From assembly GCA_016721315.1 (NCBI GenBank), contig JADKIL010000001.1, positions 1 through 64,000 of the forward strand: 64,000 nt of DNA, written 5' to 3'. Made by a program: the position numbers and the translations under genes. The notes under the pieces were generated by a model. That model was not told where the DNA came from. It saw only the letters and a list, made by a program, of their open reading frames with translations, and searched no databases. Positions 31,702 to 40,567 of this stretch are shown piece by piece. Origin of the DNA: Candidatus Villigracilis vicinus (GTDB lineage: Bacteria > Chloroflexota > Anaerolineae > Anaerolineales > Villigracilaceae). Within the stretch, counting starts at the first letter, position 1; every line of letters starts with the position of its first letter.

Positions 31702-32184
31702 TTAGTTCGATGCCGCCTGTTCCGGGACAGCTTCTTCATATTTGGTCGGACATTTGAGCAGAAGTTCCTCAGCGTGGAAAACACCATCATCGCCGAGCTT
31801 GCCGGTCATGATCGCCTGCGCCTCGTTGCGGAGCAGGTCGGGCATCACACCTTCGTACACCACCGTGACACGGGAGCGGCTCGGGTCGATCACTGCCTGA
31901 TGCAGCACTACTGCCAGCCCGCCTTGTGCTTCGATCTCGGCATTATCGCCTGGAACGTGAGCCACCTCAAAAGTCAACGTCAGCGTGGATGCATCGTACT
32001 GGATGGTGTCACCCAGAACGGCGCCGGAGAGACGAACGCTCTTGTTGATGGCAGATGCGCCTTCCGCATTCAGTTCGTCAACGGTCATGAAATATTCCGC
32101 GCTTGCCTGAGTAGACGAAGCGATCAAGTAAACGACAGCTGCAAGGATGAGCGCGCCGCCGATAAAAAATTTGTTTCTTTGCAT
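31702..32184 (-). CDS. ccmE: Haem chaperone CcmE, CXXXY variant
   Basis: A 160-residue protein from ATG 32184 behind GGAGGC. It has an N-terminal signal anchor (5-23) and an OB-fold domain with the family signature VVYEGVMPDLLRNEAQAIMTGKL. The haem-binding tail reads LLLKCPTKYEE: Cys145 replaces the usual His of LAKHDENY, with Tyr149 in place. Cys-type CcmE is known from archaea and some bacteria. It takes haem from CcmC and passes it to CcmF. It is the first gene of the cluster. Confidence 0.9.
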   Translation of the reverse strand: MQRNKFFIGGALILAAVVYLIASSTQASAEYFMTVDELNAEGASAINKSVRLSGAVLGDTIQYDASTLTLTFEVAHVPGDNAEIEAQGGLAVVLHQAVIDPSRSRVTVVYEGVMPDLLRNEAQAIMTGKLGDDGVFHAEELLLKCPTKYEEAVPEQAASN

Positions 32185-32362
32185 GGAAGCCTCCAAGAAA
32201 TGGGTAGTGCCAAATAGAACAATCTATGTCCATTTTACATGGTGAGATTAAATACGGCTGAGTTTAAAGGCAGATGGATGTCATAAAACCTGCGTGATTC
32301 TGTCTTAATTATCCATGACGATTTTTTGATGGTATAGTTGCCAAAACGAACGGAGGCTACGG

Positions 32363-33724
32363 ATGCAAAAACGGCTCATCTTATTTTTGACCTTACTTAT
32401 AACACTGCTCCACCCAACCAGTGCTCTTGCCGCGCCTCAAGCGGACGTGGAAGCTGATTCCGCCACCCTGGATTTCCCCAACACGGTGACATTTTCCGCC
32501 ACCCTCAAGGCTTCTGCAGAGATCACCTCGGTGGTGCTTGAATACGGCAATGAGCAACTTAATTGCGGCGATGTGATCGCCAAGGCATTCCCCGATTTCC
32601 AACCGGGAACTTCGGCAGATGTCTCATGGACATGGGACATGCGTCAGAGCGGATCGCTCCCGCCCGGTACTACCATCTGGTGGCGCTGGCGTTATGTCGA
32701 TTCTTCCGGCACCGAATTCGTCAGCGATACTCAAACTGTCACCTGGCTGGACGATATCCACGATTGGCAAACCGTCACCAGCGCCGGTATCCACATCCAT
32801 TATTATGGGGCAGACGAGAGTTTTGCCCGATCCATGCTGGCAGCAGGGGAGGAAGGTCTGCGCCGCAATAAAGAACAGGCGGGTATGACCCCCGATATCC
32901 CTGTTCAAATTTATGTGTACCCCAGTTACGATGAAATGCGCGATGCCATTCTTTACGAACCGCAATGGACGGGCGACTTGGCATATTCTGACTCAAGCAT
33001 CATCATCATGGGTACCTCCGGCAGTGCCGATTTTGACAAAGCCACCGTCATTCACGAAGTGACCCATGTTCTGGTGGGGCGTAATGCCTTTACTTGCATC
33101 GGTTTCATTCCCACCTGGTTGAATGAAGGGCTTGCCGTTTATAACGAAGGACCTCTCGACGAGAGCATGCAATCTCAGTTCGATATCGCTTTGCGCGATG
33201 ACGCCTTTTTCCCCGTCCGCTCGCTTGGCGGGAATTTTTCTGAGATCCCCGAAAAAGCCTTGCTCTCGTATGCCCAGTCTTACAGTGTGGTCAATTTCAT
33301 GCTGGAGACCTATGGACAGGAGAAGATGAGCCAGTTGCTCACTGCGCTTAGTAACGCCGAACCGGTGGATACTGCCTTGCTTAACATTTACGGTGTTGAT
33401 ACCGATGGACTTGATGCCGCCTGGCGAGAATCGTTGGGGCTGGCTCCATTGATAGTGGCACAGGCGACTGCTCAACCTACCGCCACCTACGTGCCGACCT
33501 ATGTTCCAATAGACGGTATCCCGCAGGCGATTACTGCCACACCTGGAGCAATCCCTGCTTCGTCACCAAATAATCCAGATTCAACTTCAGGTTTTTCCGG
33601 TCCGAAGATCGCAGTGACTGTGTTCCTGTTGTGTTTCTGCCTTGTGTTTCTACTTATTATTGGTGTCATCGTCCTTGGCGTAGTTGTCCGCAAGGGAAAT
33701 GCCAAAGGAGGAAAAAATGGATAA
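32363..33724 (+). CDS. Secreted gluzincin metallopeptidase (peptidase MA-like), membrane-anchored
   Basis: A 453-residue exported protein. The signal peptide (1-23) ends ALAA. A beta-rich N-terminal domain (25-130) precedes the peptidase domain with zinc motif HEVTH (His231, Glu232, His235) and third ligand Glu255 in WLNEGLAVY. This is the gluzincin pattern. A Thr/Pro linker and a C-terminal membrane helix (about 418-443) would anchor it outside the cell. A GGAGG site precedes the start. Its end overlaps the next gene by 8 bp, implying a joint role in peptide use. Confidence 0.85.
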   Translation: MQKRLILFLTLLITLLHPTSALAAPQADVEADSATLDFPNTVTFSATLKASAEITSVVLEYGNEQLNCGDVIAKAFPDFQPGTSADVSWTWDMRQSGSLPPGTTIWWRWRYVDSSGTEFVSDTQTVTWLDDIHDWQTVTSAGIHIHYYGADESFARSMLAAGEEGLRRNKEQAGMTPDIPVQIYVYPSYDEMRDAILYEPQWTGDLAYSDSSIIIMGTSGSADFDKATVIHEVTHVLVGRNAFTCIGFIPTWLNEGLAVYNEGPLDESMQSQFDIALRDDAFFPVRSLGGNFSEIPEKALLSYAQSYSVVNFMLETYGQEKMSQLLTALSNAEPVDTALLNIYGVDTDGLDAAWRESLGLAPLIVAQATAQPTATYVPTYVPIDGIPQAITATPGAIPASSPNNPDSTSGFSGPKIAVTVFLLCFCLVFLLIIGVIVLGVVVRKGNAKGGKNG

Positions 33725-35348
33725 GTTCATTACGGCTTTTCAATCCAAAGGCAGGCAGCGGACTGCGATCGGCAGCCTTATGTTTGTCTTGATAACTTCG
33801 CTTTTCCTAACTGCCAGCGCACCCAGCAGCCCCGATTTTCAGATCGGCGTTCCGCTCGACCAGGCGTTGGTATACAACGGCGGCGAATCTGCCAACCCGC
33901 GCGATTACGACCCCGCCACCACCTACAGCTCCGGCGACAAACTTGTTTTCAGCGGCTTGGTCATGCTCGACCAGAATCTAAACATCCGCCCCGACCTCGC
34001 TGAAACCTGGGAAGTAAGCGGTGGCGGCACGATCTACACATTCAAGATTCGCGAGAATGCCCGCTTCCATAACGGACGTGAAGTAACCGCTCAAGATGTT
34101 GCCTTTTCCTGGGAACGCGCTGCCAGCCCTGAATTGGCATCCGATACTGTCCTCACTTATCTTGCTGATATCGTGGGTGTGCGCGAGAAAGCGCTCGGAC
34201 AGGCAGAAAACATCAGCGGCGTTAAGGTTATTGACGAAAAAACCCTTCAAGTCACGATCGATGCGCCGAAGCCTTACTTCCTCATGAAGCTGACCTTCCC
34301 CACATCCTATGTTGTGGATGAAGAGAATGTCTCGGCGGGTGAGGAGTGGGTGCGCCAGCCGAATGGAACCGGTCCATATAAATTGACCGAATGGCGCTCC
34401 AACGAATATATCGTTTACACTGCCAATTCCGATTTCTACCTCGGCGCGCCTTCCATCCCATATGTGGTTGTGAAGATCTATGCAGGGGATGATGTACGTC
34501 TCTTTGAAACGGGAGATATTGATGTTGCCGGTGTCGGTTTGTATGATGTGCAGCGTATGCTCAACCCTGCCGAGCCCATGAGCCGCAATCTTGTCACCGG
34601 CGTGAACCTATGTACGAGTTACGTTGTGTTCGATGCCACCGTGCCGCCTTTTGATGATGTCAACGTGCGCAAAGCGTTTAGCATGGCATTCGACCGTCAG
34701 CGTTATGTGGATGTGTTGTATCGTGGTGTTGCCTTGCCTGCGGTCGGTCTATATCCGCCCGGCTTACCCGGCTTTGACTATGGCTTGCAAGGTTTGCCTT
34801 ATGACCCTGCTCAGGCGCGTGAGTTGCTCAAACAATCCAAATACGGCGGACCGGAAGGCTTGCCGGAAATCACTTACACCAACTCTGGTATTGGCAGTTA
34901 TATTGGCGGCACCGTAGCAGCACTGGCAGAGATGTGGCAAACGAATCTGGGTGTCACCATCAAGGTTGAGAACCTCGATTACAACTTCTACTACGAGCAG
35001 ATATTCTCTGGTAACCATGGGCAGATCTTTGATGGTGGTTGGTGCGCCGATTACCCCGACCCCGAAAATTTTGCGGATGTACTCTTCCATACCGGTGTGC
35101 CGCAAAATCATGGCGGTTACTCCAACCCCGAGTTGGATGCCCTGCTCGAAGCCGCGCGCATCGAACCGGATGTGACCAAGCGTATTGCCATGTATCAGGA
35201 AGCTGAACGCACCATTGTGAACGATGCGCCTGTATTGTTCACCACCCATTCGCTTTCTTATGAACTTGTTCAACCATATGTGAAGGGGTATGTGTTCACC
35301 CCGATCACTATCCCGCTTGAGAGATACATGTGGCTTGACGGAAAATAA
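33717..35348 (+). CDS. Peptide/oligopeptide-type ABC transporter substrate-binding protein (SBP family 5)
   Basis: A 543-residue extracytoplasmic solute-binding protein; the start at 33717 follows GGAGGAAAAA. The N-terminal helix (18-34) ends TASAPSS without a lipobox Cys, so it is secreted or helix-anchored rather than lipidated. Family 5 features are LAETWEVS-GGTIYTFKIRENARFHNG, PFDDVNVRKAFSMAFDR and YDPAQARELL. No permease or ATPase genes are adjacent. Pairing with an overlapping exopeptidase gene suggests capture of peptides released outside the cell. Confidence 0.88.
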   Translation: MDKFITAFQSKGRQRTAIGSLMFVLITSLFLTASAPSSPDFQIGVPLDQALVYNGGESANPRDYDPATTYSSGDKLVFSGLVMLDQNLNIRPDLAETWEVSGGGTIYTFKIRENARFHNGREVTAQDVAFSWERAASPELASDTVLTYLADIVGVREKALGQAENISGVKVIDEKTLQVTIDAPKPYFLMKLTFPTSYVVDEENVSAGEEWVRQPNGTGPYKLTEWRSNEYIVYTANSDFYLGAPSIPYVVVKIYAGDDVRLFETGDIDVAGVGLYDVQRMLNPAEPMSRNLVTGVNLCTSYVVFDATVPPFDDVNVRKAFSMAFDRQRYVDVLYRGVALPAVGLYPPGLPGFDYGLQGLPYDPAQARELLKQSKYGGPEGLPEITYTNSGIGSYIGGTVAALAEMWQTNLGVTIKVENLDYNFYYEQIFSGNHGQIFDGGWCADYPDPENFADVLFHTGVPQNHGGYSNPELDALLEAARIEPDVTKRIAMYQEAERTIVNDAPVLFTTHSLSYELVQPYVKGYVFTPITIPLERYMWLDGK

Positions 35349-35382
35349 ACGCTGACTCTGGATTGACTGGACTGGCAGTCTT

Positions 35383-36294
35383 CTATGGGCTAGCTTGTAC
35401 GGAAAATTCCACCGTCTCAATATCTCCGCCGACGCTGGCTACGCTAAAGTCAAAACTGAGCGAACCGCCCGGCTGGAGACCTCCGCCTTGCCAACGACGA
35501 ACCCCGACTACAGTCCCATTTTTATCGTATGCCACCGCCGCAACCCAAACCTGGGTTGCGGCGCTTGATTCAACGGGCAAGCTCACCTGTCCGCTAGCCT
35601 GTGCGGTCTTGCCATCCCAATCTACTTGCGCAGACGTGTTGTGGAGTGTGGCAGGCAGGTAATGACCTGTGCCCGCTTGCATGGCGCTTAAGAGTTGGGC
35701 TTGCGGTTTGGCAGTGGCGGGCATGTTTGGAAAGAAAACAAAGACGGGCAGCGATGTATTTGGAGAAAGCATGTCCAAAGGCAGGAAGGCAACCTGGCTT
35801 GCGATGACCTGGTCGTTTTCATCGAACAGGTTAATCTGCACCGAGACATTTTCAAGGATATCTGGTGTGGTGTTTTGAATGAGCGCAAAACACCATAAAC
35901 CTGAATCCGTGGTGGGGTGGCAGGCGGTTTGGGTAATGGGAATAGGCAGCGGTGTGGGCGTCGAGGCGGCGGCGAGAGCGGCAGATGGGTCTGGAATGAA
36001 AAGAGTCTGCCCGATGGTGAGCGTGTTCGGGTTCACATCCGGGTTCGCCGCGATCAAAGCAGCTTGGGGAATTCTAAATTTTTCGGCGATCTCGCTAATG
36101 GTATCGCCCGACTCGATCATATACACTTGTTGGGTGCTGGTGGGTTGCGCCGTTTCGATGATGGTCAGCACGTTCGGGGTGCTGCTGGCGGCAGGTGTTG
36201 CCGTAAGGTAGGGCGCGAGTGAAACGTCTGTGGTCTGAGCAGGCGAAGGCGCACATGCGCAGAAAAATATGCTGAGAAGCAGAAGTTTTCGCAT
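35383..36294 (-). CDS. LysM-domain lipoprotein
   Basis: A 303-residue lipoprotein from ATG 36294. The lipobox SIFFCAC gives a Cys near residue 12-14 and is followed by a Thr/Pro-rich segment. One LysM domain is visible near 56-101 (YMIESGDTISEIAEKFRIP, NPDVNPNTLTIGQTLFIP), which binds peptidoglycan-type glycans. The C-terminal 190 residues are beta-rich (FxxAM-type domain with SLPVFVFFPN) and unassigned. The start codon sits at the expected transcription start, with no ribosome site. Confidence 0.85.
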   Translation of the reverse strand: MRKLLLLSIFFCACAPSPAQTTDVSLAPYLTATPAASSTPNVLTIIETAQPTSTQQVYMIESGDTISEIAEKFRIPQAALIAANPDVNPNTLTIGQTLFIPDPSAALAAASTPTPLPIPITQTACHPTTDSGLWCFALIQNTTPDILENVSVQINLFDENDQVIASQVAFLPLDMLSPNTSLPVFVFFPNMPATAKPQAQLLSAMQAGTGHYLPATLHNTSAQVDWDGKTAQASGQVSLPVESSAATQVWVAAVAYDKNGTVVGVRRWQGGGLQPGGSLSFDFSVASVGGDIETVEFSVQASP

Positions 36295-36308
36295 GAGGTG
36301 ATTATAAT
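36294..36308. promoter_or_regulatory. Shared divergent -10 region, leaderless on the minus strand
   Basis: ATTATAAT (36301-36308) gives TATAAT on both strands. On the minus strand six bases separate it from the ATG at 36294, so the LysM transcript would begin at its start codon. On the plus strand it could serve the aldo/keto reductase. The -35 elements are weak. Confidence 0.5.
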
Positions 36309-36317
36309 AGAAGCGAA

Positions 36318-36350
36318 AAGTGACAGTCATCAGTTTGGTGGCTGTCACTT
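36318..36350 (+). promoter_or_regulatory. Leader hairpin upstream of the aldo/keto reductase gene
   Basis: A 9-bp perfect stem (36318-36326 with 36342-36350) lies between the probable -10 and the ribosome site. It could be an mRNA leader hairpin or a protein-binding dyad. Confidence 0.45.
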
Positions 36351-36372
36351 GAAAATTAAATGGAGGAACACA

Positions 36373-37359
36373 ATGCAATATCGTCATCTTGGAAGAACGG
36401 GAATTCAGGTCAGTGAATTATCGATCGGTTCCTGGGTTACATTCAAAAATCAGGTGGATGTGGATGCGGCAGTGGAGATCATGGCAGCAGCCTATGACCA
36501 CGGCGTGAATTTCTTCGATAATGCCGAAGTGTATGCCAGCGGCAAGTCTGAAGAAGTGATGGGGGCAGCGTTGAAGAAGCTGGGCTGGCGGCGCGGAAGC
36601 TATCTGGTTTCAACCAAGTTCTATTGGGGTTTGCATGACGGCATTAATGAAAAGAACACGCTCAACCGCAAACGCCTTATTGAAGGGATTAACGGTGCGC
36701 TCCAACGGCTCGACATGGACTATGTAGACCTGATCTATTGTCACCGCCCGGATAAGACCACGCCCATCGAAGAGACTGTTTGGGCGATGCATAACATTGT
36801 CGAATGGGGGAAGGCGTTGTATTGGGGTACGTCGGAATGGGCGGCTTCGGAAATCATCGAAGCGATTCAGATCGCAGAACGACACCACTTGCACAAGCCG
36901 GTGGTCGAACAGCCGCAATACAATCTCTTCGAACGCGGACGCCTCGAAGGCGATTACGTGCGCTTCTATAAAGAATATGGCTATGGCACAACCATTTGGA
37001 GTCCGCTGGCTTCGGGTCTGCTTTCGGGTAAGTACAACAAGGGTATCCCACAGGATAGCCGCGGTGCGCTCAAGGGCTATGAGTGGTTGCATGGAAATCT
37101 GACCAATCAGGAGAAGCTTGCCAAGGTTACGGCATTGGAACCCATCGCCAAAGAACTTGGCGGCACAGTGGCTCAACTTGCCCTTGCCTGGTGTTTGAAG
37201 AATCCCTTTGTGAGCACAGTCATCACCGGTGCAAGCCGGGTGGAGCAGGTGCATGAGAACATGAAATCGGCTGAGATCGCGCCAAAGCTCACACCCGAGA
37301 TCATGGAACGCATTGATACGATTTTTGGGGTCAAGAGGGAAGAGGAAGACGACGACTAG
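36373..37359 (+). CDS. Aldo/keto reductase (potassium-channel beta subunit-like)
   Basis: A 328-residue (alpha/beta)8-barrel NADPH reductase; the start follows GGAGG. The catalytic set is Asp49 and Tyr54 in FFDNAEVYASG, Lys82 in VSTKF and the His of YCHRPD. The sequence follows the Kv-beta/YghZ branch (GTSEWAASEIIEA, YNLFERGR), which reduces reactive aldehydes and ketones. No channel gene is adjacent. The acidic C-terminus (REEEDDD) is unusual but short. It ends at a strong bidirectional terminator. Confidence 0.9.
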   Translation: MQYRHLGRTGIQVSELSIGSWVTFKNQVDVDAAVEIMAAAYDHGVNFFDNAEVYASGKSEEVMGAALKKLGWRRGSYLVSTKFYWGLHDGINEKNTLNRKRLIEGINGALQRLDMDYVDLIYCHRPDKTTPIEETVWAMHNIVEWGKALYWGTSEWAASEIIEAIQIAERHHLHKPVVEQPQYNLFERGRLEGDYVRFYKEYGYGTTIWSPLASGLLSGKYNKGIPQDSRGALKGYEWLHGNLTNQEKLAKVTALEPIAKELGGTVAQLALAWCLKNPFVSTVITGASRVEQVHENMKSAEIAPKLTPEIMERIDTIFGVKREEEDDD

Positions 37360-37376
37360 AGCCTGATAAATTCAAT

Positions 37377-37415
37377 AAAAATGCTCTGTTGAGGCGAAGC
37401 CCAACAGAGCATTTT
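37377..37415. terminator. Bidirectional intrinsic terminator
   Basis: A 14-bp stem (about 37377-37391 with 37402-37415) has a 10-nt loop and A/T arms, between the convergent aldo/keto reductase and thyX genes. Confidence 0.85.
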
Positions 37416-37418
37416 GTT

Positions 37419-38828
37419 TTATAGCTTTGAAAAATAATTCTCTTCCACGCTTTGCCAGGTCTCATCGCGCAGTTTCATATATTTTGTGAGCAGCGGATGA
37501 ACTCTTGAAATATCCTCATACATTTTTTGCGCCACGCGCCGAATGGAGAAGTGGGCATTGGCGGCGGTTCTTAATTGACAGAATGCGAAGGCTTCGCGCA
37601 GGTTGAACTGTGCCAGTACCCGGCGGTTAAATCCATTCGGGACGATGTATTGAGCGACATCGGGATTAAATGCGTGGAGTTTTTCGTACATGGCATGTGC
37701 CGCTTCCATTGCCGCCTCATACCTGGAACCGAAGTTTGCTTCCGTTATAAGCAGCGGAGTCGTGTACCCAAGCCTCGTCGTCAGTCGCTGCGGGGTCTGC
37801 GTCATCATGCGGTGACGTTTGAATTCGGCATACGCACCCTGGTCCATGACGAGGTCGAAGGTGTACGTGGAATATTCCAACTCTCGCAGGGGAGTATCAT
37901 ATTTGCCGAGTTTGCCCAGCAACACTTCAGCCAGCGCTTCACGCTCTTTTTTCTTGAGCGATTTTACATGTGCCAGGGCTTCGGCATAAGGAATTTCATC
38001 GAAGCGATAGAGAGCTGCCGCGAGGATCTTCTTTTCACCGTCTTTGTCATGGTCGATCAATTCACACCAACCAGATTGGCGATTGGTGATAGATAACTGA
38101 CGATTGGCAAGTTCGCGGATCGTTTCCGTGGTGTATGGATTCGCGTCGGCGTATTTGACCAGTGTAGGGGTCTCTGCTTTGGAGACTTCTTTCATTTTTT
38201 CGCCGATCTGGCGCACTTCCTCCAGCGGGTGGGAGAGCATCTTGCGGATCGTCATTTCGATGACACGCGCATTGGCTGTCATGCCCACATTGGCGTTGGC
38301 GGCGGCGGGCAGCAGGAAGCGGCAGCGGTCCACATATTGTGAGCGGATACGGCGGTCGTAGGCTTCGTCGCCCTCGTTCTCGCGGCGCGGTGAACGCTCC
38401 ACGATGAGATTCTTCACCGGCTCGAGCGATTCGGCATAGGCGGAGAAGAGGAGGCGCACAGTGGCAATGAATTCGTCGCGTAACGGATGTCCATCCAGTT
38501 CAGGCGGAATGGTGAAATCTTCCATGCCCCATTTTTGGTACCGTGTCGATTTTTCGGTGTAGGATGCGAGCCGGTTTCCCTCGATGGTTTCGATGGCAAC
38601 CCGCGAAACATTTTCGAAAGCGAGGTGCAGCACGGCATGTTCCGCCACTGAGGCATGCCCATACCCAACGACCCATTTCTCATGGAATTGGGCGGAAGAC
38701 TCATCGCTGAGTTCTGCCGCGATCTCACGAAAAGATTCGGGGGAACGCGAGGTTTTGGCAAATGCAACTGCTATGGTTTCCGGGCTGAGCGCGCGCGGCG
38801 ATAAAAGATAAATTTCTCGTTCGGGCAT
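37419..38828 (-). CDS. thyX: Duplicated-domain flavin-dependent thymidylate synthase (ThyX)
   Basis: A 469-residue protein, about twice the usual ThyX length, with two ThyX-like halves. The first (1-240) holds the substrate-side motif LASYTEKSTRY but GNR in place of RHR (residues 84-97). The second (255-469) holds RHR (338-340) but Arg348 where the motif Ser should be. The two halves may therefore complement each other in one active site. ThyX makes dTMP from dUMP with FAD and methylene-folate. Residues 241-252 between the halves come from a heptad repeat. The start is read at 38828 after a GGAG site. Confidence 0.88.
   Translation of the reverse strand: MPEREIYLLSPRALSPETIAVAFAKTSRSPESFREIAAELSDESSAQFHEKWVVGYGHASVAEHAVLHLAFENVSRVAIETIEGNRLASYTEKSTRYQKWGMEDFTIPPELDGHPLRDEFIATVRLLFSAYAESLEPVKNLIVERSPRRENEGDEAYDRRIRSQYVDRCRFLLPAAANANVGMTANARVIEMTIRKMLSHPLEEVRQIGEKMKEVSKAETPTLVKYADANPYTTETIRELANRQLSITNRQSGWCELIDHDKDGEKKILAAALYRFDEIPYAEALAHVKSLKKKEREALAEVLLGKLGKYDTPLRELEYSTYTFDLVMDQGAYAEFKRHRMMTQTPQRLTTRLGYTTPLLITEANFGSRYEAAMEAAHAMYEKLHAFNPDVAQYIVPNGFNRRVLAQFNLREAFAFCQLRTAANAHFSIRRVAQKMYEDISRVHPLLTKYMKLRDETWQSVEENYFSKL
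38074..38108. repeat. Heptad repeat array I, inside thyX
   Basis: Five 7-bp units: GATTGGC, GATTGGT, GATAGAT, AACTGAC, GATTGGC. They encode about 12 residues (241-252) at the junction of the two ThyX halves. Confidence 0.8.
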
Positions 38829-38881
38829 GAATTCTCCTGAAAAAATAGACCTCTTGCATCAGTGCTCTCGACGCAGTCCCC

Positions 38882-38899
38882 GGCGGCGAGGACGCCGCC
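38882..38899. other. GC-rich hairpin
   Basis: A 7-bp GC-only stem (38882-38888 with 38893-38899) with a 4-nt loop lies between the HIT gene and thyX, with no T tract. Confidence 0.5.
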
Positions 38900-38939
38900 T
38901 TGAGCAGGATGAAAAATAGACTTTTACAAGAAGTCTAAT

Positions 38940-38972
38940 GATGATGGACGATGGTAATTATCGTCCATCATC
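38940..38972 (-). terminator. Hairpin after the HIT gene
   Basis: A perfect 13-bp stem (38940-38952 with 38960-38972) with a 7-nt loop lies directly downstream of the HIT stop on the minus strand. It lacks a long T tract. Confidence 0.65.
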
Positions 38973-38977
38973 CAAAA

Positions 38978-39319
38978 CTATCCCATTTTGGTGAGCTGCC
39001 TGCCGCCGAGCAAATGCAGGTGGATGTGGAAGACGGTCTGCCCGGCATGGGCATTGGTATTGATGACGAGGCGGTAGCCGTTCTCTGCCAGTCCTTCCTG
39101 TGTTGCGATCTGCCTGGCGGCATTGAAGAGATGACCGATGGTCTGCTCATCGTTATCTGTCATGGCGTTGATCGAGTCGATGTGCTTGCGCGGTACGATC
39201 AAAATGTGAGTTGGCGCGGCGGGTTGAATGTCGCGAAAGGCGTAAGCTTGTTCATCCTGGTATACGCTGGTGCTTGGAATTTCACCGTTGATGATCTTGC
39301 AAAAAATACAATCAGACAT
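38978..39319 (-). CDS. HIT family nucleotide-binding protein (HinT-like)
   Basis: A 113-residue histidine-triad protein. The N-terminal CIFCKIINGEIPS and the active-site FHIHLHLLGGR are both clear; HIHLH carries the catalytic His. Such proteins hydrolyse purine nucleoside phosphoramidates or related adducts. The length is full. The start follows GGAGAG. It lies 17 bp after the deacetylase-like lipoprotein gene and may be co-transcribed. Confidence 0.93.
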   Translation of the reverse strand: MSDCIFCKIINGEIPSTSVYQDEQAYAFRDIQPAAPTHILIVPRKHIDSINAMTDNDEQTIGHLFNAARQIATQEGLAENGYRLVINTNAHAGQTVFHIHLHLLGGRQLTKMG

Positions 39320-39336
39320 GAGATGCTCTCCTCGAT

Positions 39337-40437
39337 TTATGGGGTGGGCAGGGGCCCATATTTTTCTGCGCAGACAGTATTGTAATATTCAAATTCTGTT
39401 TCTTTATTGGCAAGGGTATATTCCGCTGCTGCCTTGCTGATGGCGCGCACCGTGTCAATGGCATTGATTGCTTCATTGGCGGAGTACATAGGTATGGTCA
39501 TCACCGGGTCGTTGATACGACCTTCAGGAATTAACCCCGGGCGCTCCGGGTCGGCGGCATCTGCCAATGGGATCCAATTGTACATAATGGGTCCGCGCGG
39601 ATTTTGAGTAAAACCCAGCCGAAAACGTAGTTGTCTTGCTGCATCAACCGGTCGATAACCGAAACCACCATTAGGCCAAATAATGGCGTTTGGAAATTTA
39701 TTGAAACTGACAAGCCCATTCAGCGAGCCTTGTAGTTCACGTGCAATGATCGTCTTGGCTACATCGTCTGAGAGGATTGTATCCGGGGTGACGCCGCGGG
39801 CTTGGTGATTTACAAAACCCTCTTCTTCAAGGGATACGTTCCCTTCGAGCAGTACCGGGTCGATCTCCGCTTCACTGACCCAGGCATTGGTGACAGTCCA
39901 GCCCCACCTTTCGAAATACTCACGGAAATTCTTATCGAAGTACTCTTCGCTTTGGTTGCCATCTTGAATAAGAAGGACCGAACGGGGAGGGATGGCTGCA
40001 TTGCGTTGTAAAAAGGCATGTAATTGATTCGTGTCGATCGTGTCAAAGCCTTGCGCCTTGAGCATTTCCATAAGATCGAAGAATTCAAGGATGCGGATGC
40101 TGTCTGGTATTTCGGTAGTACCGCGATTAATGTTCTTGATCAAAATAACCATCACCACGGTTCCTGGCTCGGAATTGATCGGATTCCATTTGTACCGCAG
40201 GGAACGGCACGTGTCATTTAGGTAAGTGTGCGGCGTATCGAGCGGATTCAAAAGGTTTGTTTGAAACGTGGCAGGCAGCGGCGGAAAGTCCTCAACCGAC
40301 TCGTTGCTGGAATTATCCACGGTTGCCGGGTCTGCAGTAGCGGATGGATTTAACTGACAGGAGATCAGGATGAAGACGATGGTGAGAACGAAAATGGAGC
40401 GCAGGAGAATTTCCTGAAGTGCATTTCTTGTTTGCAT
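39337..40437 (-). CDS. Polysaccharide deacetylase-like lipoprotein, probably inactive
   Basis: About 366 residues from ATG 40437; an in-frame TTG at 40458 is the alternative, and no strong ribosome site marks either. Lipobox ILISC gives an N-terminal lipid Cys. It is a clear paralogue of the next gene (shared RGPIMYNWIPLADA, IDTVRAI, YGP ends). Where the paralogue has VDDRHF and SHGYIH, this copy has IQDGNQ and NHQARG. The metal-binding His residues of a NodB-type deacetylase are therefore missing. It probably binds sugar rather than cuts it. Confidence 0.75.
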   Translation of the reverse strand: MQTRNALQEILLRSIFVLTIVFILISCQLNPSATADPATVDNSSNESVEDFPPLPATFQTNLLNPLDTPHTYLNDTCRSLRYKWNPINSEPGTVVMVILIKNINRGTTEIPDSIRILEFFDLMEMLKAQGFDTIDTNQLHAFLQRNAAIPPRSVLLIQDGNQSEEYFDKNFREYFERWGWTVTNAWVSEAEIDPVLLEGNVSLEEEGFVNHQARGVTPDTILSDDVAKTIIARELQGSLNGLVSFNKFPNAIIWPNGGFGYRPVDAARQLRFRLGFTQNPRGPIMYNWIPLADAADPERPGLIPEGRINDPVMTIPMYSANEAINAIDTVRAISKAAAEYTLANKETEFEYYNTVCAEKYGPLPTP

Positions 40438-40567
40438 ATCGTTGGAATTGTAAACCAAATTAGAGCCGGAGATTGATAGGGTAATTCAGGCTAGATCCCA
40501 TTTTATGGGTATGTAGCCTGAATTTTAATTTTTACGACCATCACACTGAAAGCATGACTTGTAGAAT

